Assembly (NCBI GenBank): GCA_016718315.1
Contig: JADKDV010000003.1
Location: 558,001-622,000 of the forward strand
Length of the DNA stretch: 64,000 bases
Source: Candidatus Obscuribacter sp.
GTDB taxonomy: Bacteria > Cyanobacteriota > Vampirovibrionia > Obscuribacterales > Obscuribacteraceae
Direction of reading: 5' to 3'
Positions 35,888 through 44,911 of this stretch are shown here, piece by piece. A model generated the notes under the pieces. That model was given only the letters and a program-made list of their open reading frames with translations, was not told the origin of the DNA and ran no database searches. Numbering within the stretch: the stretch's first letter is position 1; each line of letters begins with the position of its first letter. The translations under genes and the position numbers were made by a program.

Positions 35888-38785
35888 TTAACCACCGTGA
35901 ATTGTTTTGTGGATTGTCTCTAAGAGACCATCGATTTTGGTGAGGTCGATACGATCCATAAACACAGCCAGAATGCCGACATCAACGTCAGTCAGTACTG
36001 TCGATTTGTAGCTATCGGGAGCAAGCTCAGTGAGTAAGACCATCTGTCTCAATTTGCCAATCTCAAGCTTTTTGGTGGCCAGGTTGGAAGTCGACAGAAG
36101 TGCTGTGGAGAGGGCTCCCAGCATATCTTTGTCCCAGCCCTGACCGACTGTGGAAGCGATAACTAGACCGTCATGACCGACAATCAAGCTGCCTGTGACG
36201 CCTTCGTAAGTGTCTATAGCTGTGAGGATATTTTTGATACCTTCGCCACGAGCAGCACTAATTACTTTGGCTGTACTGAGACCGCTGCCGATTTTTTTTG
36301 TTTCGCCAGCTTTGATGATGTTTTCGACAGCTTGCACATCGAGCAAAAGTTTGCCGATGGTTTTCATTGTGCCCACTGACTCTGATTGAGTCTTGGGTTG
36401 GTTTGCGGAGCGACCAGAGAGTCGTCCAAATTCTTTTACTTCTTTGTACTTAGCTGCTTCTGGTTTAGCTGCTTCCCCTTCGGTCTTTGTCTCTTCAGGA
36501 GCTTGTTTAGCTGCTTCTTTGACGGCTGGTTTTTCTTCGACTTTTACTTCTTCTTTGACAGGAGCCTTTTCTTCGGCTTTCTCGTCCTGGTCGCCAGCTT
36601 TTTTGACTTTGTTGAGGGTTTCGTTTGTTACTTCCTTTTGTTCTTCGGAAGTGAGATTACTGAAGATAGTATCCAGTTCTTCGCCGAGATTCTCGCCAAA
36701 GAGGCCTTCGCTCTTCTCCTCTTCCTCTTCTTCTTCAGGCTCTGCTACTGGAGCGGGAGCTGCTTTTGTTTCGGACTTAGCAGCTGGAAGTACATCTTTT
36801 ACTTCTTTTTGAGCTTCAGGCGGGGCTAGATTGGAGAAGATATTGTCGATGTCTTGATCGACGCCATCGCCAAACAAGACTCCTTTGTCTTCTTCGTCGT
36901 CGTCTTCTTCTTCACCGGCCTGGTTGTCGACAATACTGGCGCTCGTAGGCTCAGCTTTGGCGGCAATGGGGGAGTCTTTGACTTCCATCTGAGCTTCGGG
37001 GGGAGCTAGGTTGGAGAATATGTTATCGATATCAGAATCAACGCCGCCTTCAAATAGTGCGCCGCCTTCTTCCTCTTCTTCTACTTCTTCTGCTTCTTCT
37101 TGCGGAGCCGCTACCTGTTCTTCAGGTGTAGCGGTTTCTTCCGGTTCGCTGTCTAAATCGTTTAGTTTGGCACTGAGATCAAGCGATGCAATAGGATCTG
37201 ATTCGTCTATTGCTTCAACTATTACTTCTTCTTTGTGCTCGGTCAGTCGTTCGCTGACACTGCTTCTTGCTGCTGGTTCGGCTTCTACTTTTTTCTCGGC
37301 TACAGGCGCAGCCTTAGCTGCTTCTTCAGCTTTAAAGATAAAGTCGATAGTCAGTTCAAAAGGAGCTTCCAGTGGTTCTTTTACTTCTTCGACAGGCGCT
37401 TCGACTTTGGCTTCTGTTGTGCCTTCGTCCAGTCTGTCTAGCAAGCTCTTGAGACTGTCTGGCTCTGATTCCTGCACTACTTCTGGTGTAGCCGGTCTGA
37501 GTTGATCTGAAGCCGAGAGTGATTGCAGTTTTGTAAATGTACTGGTGTTGCGGCGCTTCATCGCCTGCAGGCGATTAGCTGTAGCTGTTGGTATCTCGGG
37601 ATCTGCTGGTGAAGGCGGAGTCGGTTCTTTAGCTACCACGGGCTCTACTGGTGGTGCCGGCGGCTCTATCTTGGGCTCGATTTTTGTTTCGACTTTGGCT
37701 TCAGGAGAGATTGCTTCGCTCTTAGTAGACTGCGAAGTTAATTTGAAATTGCCCGATGGTTGACTGGGCTTTTCAACTGGTTCTGGCTGCGTGTTGATTT
37801 CAGCACTATCTGGAAACTTAATGGCAGGCTCAGCTGGCGCAAATGTCTCGGCGGCTGGCTCTTGCTCTTTGCTGACAGCTTCTTCTTCTTGATCTTCGCG
37901 ATCTAAAAATTTGGATAAGAAAGAGTCAGAGGGAGCTTCCACTGCTTTGGGCACGAAGTCGTCACGGACAATTTCTTTGTCGAGTTCGGCTGGCCTTGGC
38001 GCTTCCATTTCCACTTCTTCGTCAATAAGTGGACTGGGAGCGGACTCCTCAAAGGCTACTGGTTCTGGTGAATATTCTTCCTCGCCAAAAACTGGAGCTG
38101 GTTCGTCACCAATACGATCTAGCAAGCTGGCAAGCGATCCTGCATCTGCTCCGGGATCGGACATTTTAGGTTCTGGGGCCACCGAACGTGGTTGGGGTTT
38201 AAGCTCCTCAGATGGGTCCGATAAACTAATTGCCTTAAGGTTGGTCATGGTGTTGCGCAGACTGCGGCCTTCGCTGGCGCGATCTGCGTGACTTGCTGCT
38301 TTTTCCCACTTGGCTTGAGTTTCGGGATCAACTTTTACAGCTTTGAGACGACCGAGCTGCGCTTCTGCCACTTTAGTGTCGGCAAAGCTGCTCATTTGCT
38401 CAATGTGCATTGTCTTCATCGCACCAATAATGGCCGCGATATTCATACAGGCAATTTGCACCACATTAAAGTGGATAAGCCAATCTTGCTGAATGATTGT
38501 CAGCTTGTTGGCAGTCAAGTTACCAATGATGCCAAGTCCACAGATATAAGCCAAAGTTGTCAAAAAGGCGCTGAGCTGTTGGACCGGCGGGCAGGCCCGG
38601 TAATGCACCAGGGCAAACAAGAGCGGTACAGCAAATTGGGCGGGAGCTATATAGAGGAGTGGAAGGTCGTGCTGAAATTCCCTACCGGCGAAGATGGGGT
38701 TCATCTGCATGGAGCCTATCAGGCCGGCTCCCAGGATGAGAGCACCAATCCCAATCATATTGGCGCGGAATTTCATTCTGAACAT
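35888..38785 (-). CDS. Membrane protein with acidic repeat region and C-terminal Roadblock/LC7 domain
   Basis: A 965-residue protein of unusual plan. Residues 1-125 hold four hydrophobic segments (about 10-28, 43-61, 72-92, 105-125). Residues 130-800 are hydrophilic, dominated by Glu, Ala, Pro and Lys, and probably disordered. They carry recurring short helices (SLASLLDRI, SLKSLLDRL; SLRNTMTNLKAISLS and RRNTSTFTKLQSLS) and three copies of an LFGxGVDxDIDNIFSNL element. Residues ~835-965 match the Roadblock/LC7 fold, with NILTAIDTYEGVTGSLIVGHDGLVIAS and GILAVFMDRIDLTKIDGLLETI. Bacterial Roadblock proteins such as MglB regulate small Ras-like GTPases. No GTPase gene of that kind adjoins. It is flanked by pheT upstream and a terminator downstream. 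Confidence 0.85.
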   Translation of the reverse strand: MFRMKFRANMIGIGALILGAGLIGSMQMNPIFAGREFQHDLPLLYIAPAQFAVPLLFALVHYRACPPVQQLSAFLTTLAYICGLGIIGNLTANKLTIIQQDWLIHFNVVQIACMNIAAIIGAMKTMHIEQMSSFADTKVAEAQLGRLKAVKVDPETQAKWEKAASHADRASEGRSLRNTMTNLKAISLSDPSEELKPQPRSVAPEPKMSDPGADAGSLASLLDRIGDEPAPVFGEEEYSPEPVAFEESAPSPLIDEEVEMEAPRPAELDKEIVRDDFVPKAVEAPSDSFLSKFLDREDQEEEAVSKEQEPAAETFAPAEPAIKFPDSAEINTQPEPVEKPSQPSGNFKLTSQSTKSEAISPEAKVETKIEPKIEPPAPPVEPVVAKEPTPPSPADPEIPTATANRLQAMKRRNTSTFTKLQSLSASDQLRPATPEVVQESEPDSLKSLLDRLDEGTTEAKVEAPVEEVKEPLEAPFELTIDFIFKAEEAAKAAPVAEKKVEAEPAARSSVSERLTEHKEEVIVEAIDESDPIASLDLSAKLNDLDSEPEETATPEEQVAAPQEEAEEVEEEEEGGALFEGGVDSDIDNIFSNLAPPEAQMEVKDSPIAAKAEPTSASIVDNQAGEEEDDDEEDKGVLFGDGVDQDIDNIFSNLAPPEAQKEVKDVLPAAKSETKAAPAPVAEPEEEEEEEKSEGLFGENLGEELDTIFSNLTSEEQKEVTNETLNKVKKAGDQDEKAEEKAPVKEEVKVEEKPAVKEAAKQAPEETKTEGEAAKPEAAKYKEVKEFGRLSGRSANQPKTQSESVGTMKTIGKLLLDVQAVENIIKAGETKKIGSGLSTAKVISAARGEGIKNILTAIDTYEGVTGSLIVGHDGLVIASTVGQGWDKDMLGALSTALLSTSNLATKKLEIGKLRQMVLLTELAPDSYKSTVLTDVDVGILAVFMDRIDLTKIDGLLETIHKTIHGG
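36629..37057 (-). repeat. Three coding repeats in the acidic linker
   Basis: Residues 577-604, 637-664 and 694-719 of the Roadblock protein repeat an acidic run followed by LF(E/G)(G/D)GVD(S/Q)DIDNIFSNLAPPEAQ(M/K)EVKD; the third copy is diverged. Spacing is about 60 residues. The first two copies are nearly identical, which suggests recent duplication or strong selection on a binding motif. Confidence 0.8.
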
Positions 38786-38872
38786 GGAGAGCGGTGATTC
38801 CTTCCTTTTAAATGGTGCCTACTTTATACCCGCCAGGCCGGTTTTAACTGTTTAGTTTAGAAGTTTTGACTA

Positions 38873-41410
38873 CTAAAGTCTAAAACTAGCGGCCAAATCT
38901 TTCTCTAAACTTTCTCGTATGGTCATAAGTACTTTATCGACCTCTTCATTGATGAGGGTTTCGCTCGGATTTTGGAAGGTCAAGCGGTAAGTCAAACTTA
39001 TTTTGTTTGATGTACTTTGCGACTGATAAATACTGACAAGGTCAATTGCCTTTAAGTAGTTACCACCTTTTGCACTTATCAACCTCTCTACAGTTTGTTG
39101 TTCCACAGTGCCTTGAGAAACATCAAAATCTACAGTCAAATCACGATTGATTACAGGTGTCTGGGCCAGTTCCACAAATTTTGGCGCTTTGCGCTCAGCT
39201 TTGAGTCTATCGATGTCGAGTTCAAAGATAAATGCCTCATTATTGATCGAGCGACTGTCGGCAAAGGCTGGATGGACCTGGCTGACATAGCCTAAAACCA
39301 TGGGATTGCCAAAGACGCCCATGGTATCAGTTAAATCAGTCCCCTTTTTAGCGGGGCGGTTGAGGGTGAGCACAGCACTGCGATAAGGATGCATCCAGGG
39401 ATACAGATTATTGTGTTTTGATTGCCAGGTCAGCTTTTGGGTATTTGTGTTGATGCCGAGAGCATCAAGCAGGTTTTCGACCAGACCACGAGCAGTGGTA
39501 AAGTCGATGGGCTGGCTATCTCCCAATTTTTTTAGGATATTGCCAGAGATGATTGCGCCCACCCGTTCAGCTTCTACAACTCCAGTCTGACCGCGGTCAA
39601 TACCGGGTTGTATATTGTTTTTGTGATAGACACGACCTAGTTCGTAGAGCCAGACAGACTTTTGACCTCTGTCCTGGTTATAGACCAGGCTATTGACCAG
39701 GCCTGGTATCAGACTCTGGCGCAATAACTTGTGATCTTTGGAGAGTGGATTTAGCACTTCCACCAGATATTCTTGATTTATGCCTACTTCAGTCTCTGGT
39801 ACCAGACTGGAGAGCCAGGCTTCTGATAAGCCCTGGATAGAGAGTGTATTTTGAATGCGCGCTTTGGTATCATCGGCGGTTTCACCGCAAGCAGTGCTGG
39901 CAGGCATGGTGGCAGTGATTGCGTCGTAGCCGTTAAGGCGACAGACTTCCTCGACCAGGTCGATTTCGCGTTTAACGTCTTCTTGTCTAAAGCTAGGGAT
40001 GGATACTACTATCGCTTCATCACCGCCGGTTACTTCAAAGCCCAGAGGACTGAGCAAGGCTTTGATTTTGCTGGTGGCAAGATCGAGAGCGAGGATACGT
40101 TTGATGGCGCTTTTGCGCAGATTTATGCGTACTGTTTTGGCAGCATCCGAGCCGGCAATTATGGGCTTGCCGATTTTGAGAGTGGCGTCGGCACAGTACT
40201 TGCCAATCAGATAGGCTGCCCGTTTAGAGGCATTGAGGACGGATGCGGCATCAACGCCGCGCTCAAATCGCAAACTGGCATCTGATGAGAGACCCAGTGT
40301 GCGCGAGCCGCGACGCACTACATTTGGTGTGAAGCAGGCTGCTTCCAGTAAAAGACTGGTGGAATTATCATTGATTTCACTATCTTTGCCGCCCATGATA
40401 CCAGCCAGTCCAACTGGCTTTTCGTTGTCGACAATAATCAAGGTTTCTTCGTTTAGTTCTCTCTCTTTGCCATCGAGAGTGGTCAATTTTTCACCAGCTT
40501 TTGCTCTGCGTACTCCCAGCTTGGGACCTTGAGCAAAGTTACCGTCATAGGCATGCAAGGGTTGACCGAGTTCGTGCATAACATAGTTGGTGATATCAAC
40601 GACGTTATTTACCGGTCTCACTCCGATTGCTTCCAGTCTTTTGACGATGTCTGGATGTGATGGTCCAATTTTGATACCACTGATTGGTATCAAACTAAAA
40701 TAAGGACAATCGGCAGTATCTTCTATAAAGGTAGCGTTAACGCCCAGCTCGCATATGCCACTGCCAAGAGTGTCAAGAGACCATTCTGGGCTTTTGAGCG
40801 GACGACCAAACAGGGCGGCTACTTCTCTAGCCAGACCCTTTACCGATAGAGCGTCGCCTCTGTTGCTGCGCGGTTCTACATGCAATATATAGTCCGGTCT
40901 AATATTGAGGACCTTGGTGGCATCTTGACCAAGCTCTGGTGCTGCACCATTTTGTGCGGCATTGCCGAGGATGAGGATACCATCACCAATAGCGGGATCC
41001 GGTACGAGACCAAGCTCCGGGGCGGAGCAGAGCATACCATTGGATTTGACACCACGGATTGCCGAAGCCTTGATGTGCAGCGCTGTGCCGTCGTGACGGT
41101 TAATAACTTTGGCTCCGGGCAGCGCTACCGGAATAATTTGACCGACTTCGATATTTTGCGCACCACAGACGATATCGAGTGGTTCTTCATCTTTTTTGAC
41201 TCTGGTTTTTGTCAGTCTGATTTTGTCTGCGTTAGGATGGGGGTGGATTTCCATTATTTCGCCAACCACAATGGGACCGACCAGATCAGCTCCACAAACT
41301 GTGATTTCTTCTACTTCAAAAGCACCCATGGTTAGCTTTTCGGCTAACACTTCGGGGCTTATGTCGCTCAAGTCGACGTACTGGCTAAGCCAATCAAAGG
41401 ATACTTTCAT
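38873..41410 (-). CDS. pheT: Phenylalanyl-tRNA synthetase beta subunit
   Basis: An 845-residue subunit of the class II alpha2-beta2 enzyme that charges tRNA-Phe. The N-terminal KVSFDWLSQYVDLSDISPEVLAEKLTM and the EMAP-like tRNA-binding part (VVGEIMEIHPHPNADKIRL) are clear. The B3/B4 editing region follows (RPVNNVVDITNYVMHELGQPLHAYD), then the B5 domain and a catalytic-like domain (FERGVDAASV). The C-terminal ferredoxin-fold anticodon-binding domain ends in YRLTFQNPSETLINEEVDKVL. AAGGA precedes the ATG. It lies 11 bases after pheS, the standard operon order. Confidence 0.97.
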   Translation of the reverse strand: MKVSFDWLSQYVDLSDISPEVLAEKLTMGAFEVEEITVCGADLVGPIVVGEIMEIHPHPNADKIRLTKTRVKKDEEPLDIVCGAQNIEVGQIIPVALPGAKVINRHDGTALHIKASAIRGVKSNGMLCSAPELGLVPDPAIGDGILILGNAAQNGAAPELGQDATKVLNIRPDYILHVEPRSNRGDALSVKGLAREVAALFGRPLKSPEWSLDTLGSGICELGVNATFIEDTADCPYFSLIPISGIKIGPSHPDIVKRLEAIGVRPVNNVVDITNYVMHELGQPLHAYDGNFAQGPKLGVRRAKAGEKLTTLDGKERELNEETLIIVDNEKPVGLAGIMGGKDSEINDNSTSLLLEAACFTPNVVRRGSRTLGLSSDASLRFERGVDAASVLNASKRAAYLIGKYCADATLKIGKPIIAGSDAAKTVRINLRKSAIKRILALDLATSKIKALLSPLGFEVTGGDEAIVVSIPSFRQEDVKREIDLVEEVCRLNGYDAITATMPASTACGETADDTKARIQNTLSIQGLSEAWLSSLVPETEVGINQEYLVEVLNPLSKDHKLLRQSLIPGLVNSLVYNQDRGQKSVWLYELGRVYHKNNIQPGIDRGQTGVVEAERVGAIISGNILKKLGDSQPIDFTTARGLVENLLDALGINTNTQKLTWQSKHNNLYPWMHPYRSAVLTLNRPAKKGTDLTDTMGVFGNPMVLGYVSQVHPAFADSRSINNEAFIFELDIDRLKAERKAPKFVELAQTPVINRDLTVDFDVSQGTVEQQTVERLISAKGGNYLKAIDLVSIYQSQSTSNKISLTYRLTFQNPSETLINEEVDKVLMTIRESLEKDLAASFRL

Positions 41411-41421
41411 TTCAGGGGTCC

Positions 41422-42456
41422 TTAAAATTGCTCGAGGAATCTTAAATCGTTGGTATAAAAATTACGGATATCGTTGACGCCGTATTTGAGCATGGCCAGT
41501 CGCTCTAAGCCCATGCCAAAAGCAAAGCCACTGTATTCTTCAGGGTCGATACCGGCCCCTGTCAGGACATTGGGATCGACCATGCCGCATCCCAAAAGCT
41601 CGAGCCAGCCTCTGCCACCACAAGTTTTGCAGCCTTTGCCATTACAAAATGGACACTGGCTGTCAAGCTCAGCGCTGGGCTCAGTAAAAGGAAAAAAGTC
41701 AGGCCGAAATCTGGTTTTGACCGGCTTGCGGAAAAGCGCTTGAATAAAGGCTGTGAGCGTACCTTTGAGTTGACCGAAAGTGACGTCTTTATCAATCAAA
41801 AGACCTTCGACCTGGTGAAATAGTGGATATTTGCGAGCATTTACTTCTTCGTTACGGTAAACGCGACCGGGAGCGATGATGCGCAGCGGGGGCTTTTTGT
41901 TTTCCATGACGCGGATTTGCACAGTCGATGTTTGACTGCGCAAAAGCACATGTGGACCCATATTGGTGTAAAAAGTATCCTGCTCGTCGCGAGCGGGGTG
42001 GCTGGCTGGCGTATTGAGAGCGTCAAAGTTGTAGTAGTCAGTTTCGACTTCTGGACCATCGGCTACGACAAAGCCCATGGTGCAAAAAATGGCGATGATT
42101 TCTTCTCTGATCTGGGTGAGGGGGTGGATATGACCGACTGGTACTCGCACACCAGGGGCAGTGACATCAATCCATTCGCGTGAGAGTCTTTCGCTCAGTG
42201 ATGCTTGATAGAGCTTTTCTTTCTTCTGGTCATGCAAAGCTTCCATTTGCAATTTGGCCTGGTTGGCCAGTTGTCCGACTTTAGGTCTGACTTCTTTGTC
42301 CAGGCTGGCGAGCCCTTTTAAAATCGAAGTGAGTTCTCCTTTTTGTCCAAGATAGGCCAGTCTGACTGCTTCAAGAGCAGTAAGCGAGTCTGCTTCGTCT
42401 ATCGCTTTTTTAGCATTGACTAGCATCTCGGAGATTTTGTTTTCGATTTCTTGCAT
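41422..42456 (-). CDS. pheS: Phenylalanyl-tRNA synthetase alpha subunit
   Basis: A 344-residue catalytic subunit that activates phenylalanine and joins it to tRNA-Phe. The N-terminal coiled-coil arm (ALEAVRLAYLGQKGELTSIL) precedes the class II core: HIHPLTQIREEIIAIFCTMGF near motif 1, GRVYRNEEVNARKYPLFHQVEGLLID as motif 2, and GFAFGMGLERLAMLKYGVNDIR as motif 3. The segment CPFCNGKGCKTCGGRGWLELLGCGMV carries a Cys-rich insert seen in many bacterial PheS proteins. It heads the pheS-pheT operon, and a hairpin at 42478-42524 lies immediately before its start. Confidence 0.97.
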   Translation of the reverse strand: MQEIENKISEMLVNAKKAIDEADSLTALEAVRLAYLGQKGELTSILKGLASLDKEVRPKVGQLANQAKLQMEALHDQKKEKLYQASLSERLSREWIDVTAPGVRVPVGHIHPLTQIREEIIAIFCTMGFVVADGPEVETDYYNFDALNTPASHPARDEQDTFYTNMGPHVLLRSQTSTVQIRVMENKKPPLRIIAPGRVYRNEEVNARKYPLFHQVEGLLIDKDVTFGQLKGTLTAFIQALFRKPVKTRFRPDFFPFTEPSAELDSQCPFCNGKGCKTCGGRGWLELLGCGMVDPNVLTGAGIDPEEYSGFAFGMGLERLAMLKYGVNDIRNFYTNDLRFLEQF

Positions 42457-42477
42457 ATATGACCCGGGAAAATTTTT

Positions 42478-42524
42478 AGAGTAGCAGACGGGCCCACCAT
42501 ATAGGCGGATGGGGCGACTACTCT
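42478..42524 (-). promoter_or_regulatory. Inverted repeat in the pheS leader, possible attenuator
   Basis: Minus-strand AGAGTAG and CTACTCT flank an inner, imperfect pairing (CCCCAT with ATGGTGGG), then AAAAATTTT and the pheS start 22 bases on. It resembles a leader terminator. I found no Phe-rich leader peptide and no T-box consensus, so its role is open. Confidence 0.35.
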
Positions 42525-42653
42525 TTGCGAAATTACATATCGCAATCGATTTGAGTATGGTTCTAAGCTATATCGATAAGCATATATTTATTTGTTTGGT
42601 CGGTTGCCTTAAAATAGCAATATCGCTGGATTTTACGCCCACTGGAGACCACT

Positions 42654-43130
42654 TTGCCAAGACCAAAATTCAAAAAACGGCCGGTTCCAACCATTCCGAC
42701 AACCAGAATTTCGGTCATTGTAGTTACTGAAGATGCCCGAATCTTGCTGGTTAAGCACCGCAAAGGCAGCCGTCAGTACTGGGTTTTACCTGGAGGTCGG
42801 CTGGAGTACGGTGAGACTTTTGAGGAGTGCGCTGTGCGCGAACTCAAAGAAGAAACTGGACTGGACGTGGCTGTCAAAGAAATTGTCTTCTTGTCAGAGG
42901 CAATCGCGCCTGACCGCTCACGCCATATTGTCAATGTCTATATGACCGCTGACGTGGTTGGCGGGGTTCTCAAGGTCGGCGATGAGCCTGTCCTGGCTGC
43001 TGTCGACTATATCCCTCTGGTGGAGCTTGACAAGCTCACTCTTTTCCCGCCTGTGGGCAAAATTGTTATTGATACTTTGCCTAAAGTGGGCAAGGGTTGT
43101 ATCAAGTTTTTGGGCAATTTGTGGGTTTAA
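42654..43130 (+). CDS. Nudix hydrolase
   Basis: A 158-residue protein starting at TTG 42654, with TGGAG about eight bases upstream. The complete Nudix box is present, GGRLEYGETFEECAVRELKEETGLDV at about 43-68, with the metal-binding REXXEE glutamates. The strand TRISVIVVTEDARILLVKHRKGSRQYWVLPG precedes it, as in ADP-ribose and dNTP pyrophosphohydrolases. The N-terminus is short and basic (PRPKFKKRPVP). It probably hydrolyses a nucleoside diphosphate derivative, but the substrate cannot be told. It is divergent from pheS and followed by a small basic-protein gene. Confidence 0.93.
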   Translation: MPRPKFKKRPVPTIPTTRISVIVVTEDARILLVKHRKGSRQYWVLPGGRLEYGETFEECAVRELKEETGLDVAVKEIVFLSEAIAPDRSRHIVNVYMTADVVGGVLKVGDEPVLAAVDYIPLVELDKLTLFPPVGKIVIDTLPKVGKGCIKFLGNLWV

Positions 43131-43207
43131 GTTTACGCAGCGAGACTCTAACAGCTTTAGCTGCTAGTATTTTTTGCTATTGCTCTGTTTTATAAGATGA
43201 GGAAGTC

Positions 43208-43339
43208 ATGGCCCAGCAAAAAGGCGCTAAAAGAGCCGTTAAGGTCGCTAAGCGAAAAGCTAAAAAAGCAGTCAGCCGTAAAGTAGCTGCAGTAAAAGCT
43301 CTCGAAAGAGAATTGAACGAAGTCGTTCAAGCTAAATAA
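43208..43339 (+). CDS. Small very basic Ala/Lys-rich protein, 43 aa
   Basis: ATG at 43208 with GAGGAAG just upstream gives a 43-residue product beginning MAQQKGAKRAVKVAKRK and ending in LERELNEVVQAK. It has about ten Lys and four Arg and seven or more Ala. The first 25 residues look like a nucleic-acid-binding tail; the last 15 could form an amphipathic helix. It recalls histone-H1-like tails and ribosome-associated small proteins, but I cannot name a family. A clean ribosome site and strongly biased composition favour a real gene. Confidence 0.6.
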   Translation: MAQQKGAKRAVKVAKRKAKKAVSRKVAAVKALERELNEVVQAK

Positions 43340-43373
43340 GCTGTTCTAAAAACTGAAATTGCCTGAGGCGGTT

Positions 43374-44720
43374 TTAACTCATACCTTCACCATAGGTAAA
43401 GTTGAGACCGCCTATTACTACATCTGCGCCTGGCTCGACACCATTTCTCAATAGTTCGTCAATGACACCCATGGCTCTCAGTCTCTGAAATAGAGAAAAA
43501 AGCGAATCAGGATCTTTTAAGTCGGTCACTGAAACCAGCCTTGCTGCCCTGTCACCTTCGACATAAAAAACGTCATCTACGACATTGACCTTAAAGCTGC
43601 TATCGCCGTGGTCATAAGCTTTTTCGTCGACATACTTGATGTTGACCTCGTTTTCTTTTGCCAGTTCTTTCATCTGTTCGACGATTTCAAAGACACGCTG
43701 GCTCAAGCCTGTCAGACCGACACGACTGAATGCCGATATGGCAAATACTCTGTTTTCGCGGGTCAATTTCAGTGTCTGATAAGGTTCTTTGTTCTCTTGC
43801 TCGCTTTCCTTGAGGTAAGCAAGCACTTCTTTTTTGCGCTCATCAATTTCTTCGGAGGTGAGCATTTCGATTTTGTTGAGGGCGATTATTTGAGGCAATT
43901 GACTGAGATGGTCACTATAAAGAGCCAGCTCGTTGTTGATTGTTTTGATTGAGGCAATGATGTCTTCTTGCGTTGTGTCCACCATGTGGACCAGGACGCG
44001 AGTGCGCTCTACGTGTTTCAAAAATTTGTGACCGAGCCCCACACCCTGACTGGCCCCTTCTATAAGTCCCGGGATATCGGCCAGGACATAGCCGTCCTGT
44101 TGACCTTCGCTTTTGGCTACGCCTAAATTGGGCTCCAGAGTGCTAAATGGGTAGTCGGCTATTTTGGGTTTAGCTCTTGTTAGTGCCGCCAGCAAAGTCG
44201 ATTTGCCGGCATTGGGTAAGCCCACGATGCCGACATCGGCTAAAAGCTTGAGGGTTAACTCCAGGGTACGTTTGACCCCTGGTTGCCCCGGCTCGCAAAA
44301 GTGCGGGGCCCGTCTTGTTGAGCTGGCTAGCTCAGTGTTGCCCCGTCCGCCCTGACCGCCCTCTGCAACGAGCGTCCTTTGACCGGACTTGGTCAAGTCG
44401 GCAATCACCAGGCCACTCTCTAAATCTCTCACCGTAGTGCCTACAGGCACCCTTATAACGACATCCTGGCCTGCTCGTCCATGACGATTTTTGATGCCGC
44501 CTCTGACACCGGTATCGGCAATAAACTCAGTCTTAAAACGAAAGTCCAATAGGGTGTTTAGGTCGGCGGTAGCCTCTATGTAGACACTGCCACCCCTGCC
44601 GCCATTGCCGCCAGCGGGCCCACCCATGGGCTCGTACTTCTCACGGCGCCATTGAATCGCACCGTTGCCGCCGTCGCCGGACTGGACTTCTATTTGCACT
44701 TGATCGATAAATTGAGCCAT
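43374..44720 (-). CDS. obg: GTPase Obg/CgtA
   Basis: A 448-residue ribosome-associated GTPase needed for 50S maturation and stress responses. The glycine-rich Obg domain is unmistakable (SGDGGNGAIQWRREKYEPMGGPAGG, about 14-38). The G domain has the P-loop GLPNAGKSTLL, the switch-I Thr region DYPFSTLEPNLGV, DIPGLIEGASQGVGLG and the NKIE base-recognition motif. A C-terminal OCT domain (about 365-448) ends in VVIGGLNFTYGEGMS. Candidate promoter elements lie at 44770-44798. It converges on the small basic protein gene. Confidence 0.97.
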   Translation of the reverse strand: MAQFIDQVQIEVQSGDGGNGAIQWRREKYEPMGGPAGGNGGRGGSVYIEATADLNTLLDFRFKTEFIADTGVRGGIKNRHGRAGQDVVIRVPVGTTVRDLESGLVIADLTKSGQRTLVAEGGQGGRGNTELASSTRRAPHFCEPGQPGVKRTLELTLKLLADVGIVGLPNAGKSTLLAALTRAKPKIADYPFSTLEPNLGVAKSEGQQDGYVLADIPGLIEGASQGVGLGHKFLKHVERTRVLVHMVDTTQEDIIASIKTINNELALYSDHLSQLPQIIALNKIEMLTSEEIDERKKEVLAYLKESEQENKEPYQTLKLTRENRVFAISAFSRVGLTGLSQRVFEIVEQMKELAKENEVNIKYVDEKAYDHGDSSFKVNVVDDVFYVEGDRAARLVSVTDLKDPDSLFSLFQRLRAMGVIDELLRNGVEPGADVVIGGLNFTYGEGMS

Positions 44721-44769
44721 GGCTTATATAAATACTTGCTTTTACGTCTGATAAGTAGCTAAATCTAGA

Positions 44770-44798
44770 AATATATCTTTTACTATTAAAGATTTTAA
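44770..44798 (-). promoter_or_regulatory. Candidate promoter for obg, overlapping a divergent -10
   Basis: Minus-strand TTAAAA (44793-44798), a 17-base spacer and TATATT (44770-44775) point to obg, 50 bases downstream. On the plus strand TATACT (44800-44805) could serve the PC4-like gene, so the two promoters may overlap in this AT-rich gap. Confidence 0.45.
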
Positions 44799-44911
44799 CT
44801 ATACTTAGTCTTAGATCTGTTGGTTTTGTTCTTCAGCGTGGCATCAAAGTATCCGGGACCTTCAATAAAGCACCAGATATAGCGACAACAATTTCAATCG
44901 GAGTATTAACC

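Noticed and set aside
36386..38291. Long plus-strand ORFs opposite the acidic protein
   Set aside because: They are Ser/Phe/Leu-rich mirror translations of the GAA/GAG/GCT-rich minus-strand repeats and overlap each other in several frames.
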